Source: Strigops habroptila
Lineage: Eukaryota > Chordata > Aves > Psittaciformes > Psittacidae
Length of the DNA: 64,000 nt
Direction of reading: 5' to 3'
NCBI RefSeq assembly: GCF_004027225.2
Contig: NC_044289.2
Coordinates: 8,969,761-9,033,760 of the forward strand
Below the pieces are notes generated by a model that saw only the letters and a list, made by a program, of their open reading frames with translations, did not search any database and had not been told where the DNA came from. Both the position numbers and the translations under genes were made by a program. Positions 62,416 through 64,000 of this stretch are shown here, in pieces. How positions within the stretch are numbered: position 1 is the first letter of the stretch; every line of letters starts with the position of its first letter.

Positions 62416-62952
62416 ATGGCGGGCGGCGGCGGCGGGGACAAGTTCTCGGTGCTGCTGCCCACCTACAACGAGCGGGAGAACCTGCCCCTCGTCGTGTGGC
62501 TGCTGGCGCGCACCTTCCGCCACAGGTACCGCCCGCGGCCGGGGTGCGGGAGGGAGGAAGGGTCCGTGCTGCGGCAGCTCCGGCTGCCGGAGGGCAGCGC
62601 GAAGGCAGCTTTAGGTTCGCAGCTCTCGCAGTCCCGAGGCTGCAGCGGGCTGTGGCGCTGTTGGGGCTTAACAGCGGGAACGGTGACTTTGTGTCAGGGT
62701 TTATCCTATGAGCATGGCCCTGTGGCTGTAACTGCAGCGTCCAGCTGTCAGAAAAACACCTTGTGGTCGGTTCAGTCCCGTGCCTCTCACAATAGCACGG
62801 GCAGGGAAACTGGGTTTGCCGTCTGCTCACTTAAAAATAATTCTCATTTCAGCGGAAAGGATTTTGAAATTATCATCATAGATGATGGAAGCCCCGATGG
62901 GACACAGGAAATTGCTGAGCAATTGGAAAAAATATATGGATCGGATAAAATA
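62416..62952 (+). CDS. DPM1: Dolichol-phosphate mannosyltransferase catalytic subunit, exons 1-2 (partial)
   Basis: Exon 1 is 62,416-62,525 (CAG|gtaccg donor) and exon 2 is 62,853-62,952 (ttctcatttcag acceptor; ATA|gtgagt donor), joined through a split serine codon to give the first 70 residues. DPM1 transfers mannose from GDP-mannose to dolichol phosphate at the cytosolic face of the ER, anchored by DPM3 and DPM2; the product feeds N-glycosylation, GPI anchors and O- and C-mannosylation. Visible family-2 glycosyltransferase motifs are [10 protein letters not shown] at 13-22 and [12 protein letters not shown] at 43-54, whose Asp pair contacts the nucleotide. The N-terminus (MAGGGGGDK) is shorter than in mammals, where this part is poorly conserved. 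The next exon (expected to begin LLRPR and, further on, the catalytic DAD motif) is not in the window, so the gene is cut by the right edge. Confidence 0.96.
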
Positions 62953-64000
62953 GTGAGTTCTGTATACTGTGTTTTTTGTTGTATTGGGAAGTACTTGAAG
63001 TCTGTAGAGAACTGGAACCCTTAGAGAACTCTTGGAGAACAGAATCTCTGGATTCTGCACTTTCTTTACATCCTTAAACAAGTTAGTTTTTGCACAGCAT
63101 TCCAGGCTAATGTAAAATGACATTTGTGCTGCTGCTTTGCAGCATTATGGGCTAATATGCAGAATCATGAATTGTTTGCAAAAGGTTTTCAGAACTTTGT
63201 GTATTGCTGTGAGCTGTGAATAATGAGTAGTGGTTGTTAGTTGTTACTTTGTGCACGCCTGAGGGAAAGAAGAGGTTAGGATAAGGTTTAATTTCATTTT
63301 AAGTGACTGCAGAAATAGGGAAATTGGAACAATAAAAGCTAGTCTGGGATTGTGATTTTTTAACCTGTCTGGTTGCATTCCTCAATAAGAGGACTTTTTT
63401 TTCCCCCTATTTAATATATTACTGTATAACCATCAATTACAACAAGATACTGTTATTTCTTTAGTGTTTACAACTTAAAGCCACCTTTTTTTGGCAATAA
63501 AGATTTTATCACAGAACAGTGAACCCAATGTTCAGTTTACTGGTTGTGCTGTAAGCAGGGGCAGACACTTCCCTAACCTGTTCCTGTGTAAATGTAGGGG
63601 TTTAAAAAGTATTTGTGAATTAAGTACGATTTGGAGATTGCTTTAAGAACAACGTGTGTAGGAAGTTTTGGAGTCTGTCTTTTTTATCCTTTTGTTTTCT
63701 TTTTTTATATTGGTAATAGAAAAGTTTAAAGAGTTACCCAATATTTCCTTGCTGCTTAAGAGTTTAATTTTGGAGTTTAACCTGTGGACCAACCCCTGCT
63801 GCAGTGTTGAGCTGAGCACACTTGAGTGTGAGTGTGTGAAGGCACTGCCATCGGCTCACACTGACACCACTGCAGAAATCTGTTGCGAGTTTTCACTAGG
63901 TGGATTTTCATCGTTTCCTGATACATATATATATATATATTTGGTTTTTAACCTGAATTTTGTTTCCTGAGCAAAGTCATTGTTCTGATTTGTGCTCAGT
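62953..64000 (+). other. DPM1: DPM1 intron 2, incomplete
   Basis: The intron starts with gtgagt and runs past the window edge for at least 1,048 bases. I looked for the continuation of the DPM1 protein and did not find it. The only simple repeat is the (AT)n run at 63,925-63,941. Confidence 0.8.
63925..63941. repeat. (AT)8 microsatellite
   Basis: An alternating AT run of about 17 bases in DPM1 intron 2. It is the longest dinucleotide tract I noticed in the window. Confidence 0.85.

Noticed and set aside
1-64000. CRISPR arrays, bacterial operons, tRNA or rRNA genes, intact viral elements
   Set aside because: None was seen. The window is vertebrate nuclear DNA with spliced genes and CR1/MIR repeats, so prokaryotic feature types do not apply.

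Overview
The window is vertebrate nuclear DNA, almost certainly from a bird. Three genes are recognisable from their proteins: KCNG1 (Kv6.1), MOCS3 and the first two exons of DPM1. The order KCNG1-MOCS3-DPM1 is the arrangement expected of the avian counterpart of human 20q13. The noncoding DNA carries avian/amniote retroposon debris: CR1 LINE 3' ends, a long degraded CR1 of the type common in turtles and other amniotes, and old MIR-type SINEs. Microsatellites are sparse, as usual in birds. The species cannot be named from the sequence alone.

Layout. Bases 1-35,555 are a gene-poor stretch in which I find no coding exon; it holds scattered repeat fragments and several short inverted-repeat or motif clusters that could be regulatory. 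Bases ~35,560-36,620 form a dense CpG island with G-quadruplex motifs, probably the KCNG1 promoter and an untranslated first exon. Bases ~36,620-41,884 would then be the 5'-UTR intron. KCNG1 occupies 41,885-43,964 (+) as two coding exons separated by a 507-base intron and encodes 508 residues. Bases 43,965-60,885 hold the KCNG1 3' UTR, the MOCS3 3' UTR and intergenic DNA with old SINEs and several strong small hairpins. MOCS3 is a single-exon gene on the minus strand (60,886-62,268; 460 residues, the same length as I recall for the human protein). A 147-base GC-rich gap with CCAAT and ETS-type sites separates its start codon from that of DPM1 (+, from 62,416), so the two genes share a head-to-head promoter. 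DPM1 runs off the right edge after exon 2.

How the genes relate. There is no shared pathway. KCNG1 is a silent modifier subunit of Kv2 potassium channels in the plasma membrane. MOCS3 is the cytosolic sulfur-transfer enzyme for molybdopterin synthase and for URM1-dependent tRNA thiolation. DPM1 is the catalytic subunit of ER dolichol-phosphate-mannose synthase. MOCS3 and DPM1 are housekeeping genes joined by their promoter; KCNG1 is a regulated gene with a large noncoding flank.

The points I would check first are an ATG-TGA start-stop element 14 bases before the KCNG1 start codon, a 75-base segment with three overlapping and mutually exclusive hairpins (56,653-56,727), a perfect 12-bp-arm hairpin at 49,323-49,348, a same-strand cluster of four ATGCAAA octamer-like sites (29,393-29,498), and DPM1 intron 1, which is a multiple of three and open in frame. 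I found no wholly new gene system; the window looks like an ordinary avian locus with interesting noncoding details.
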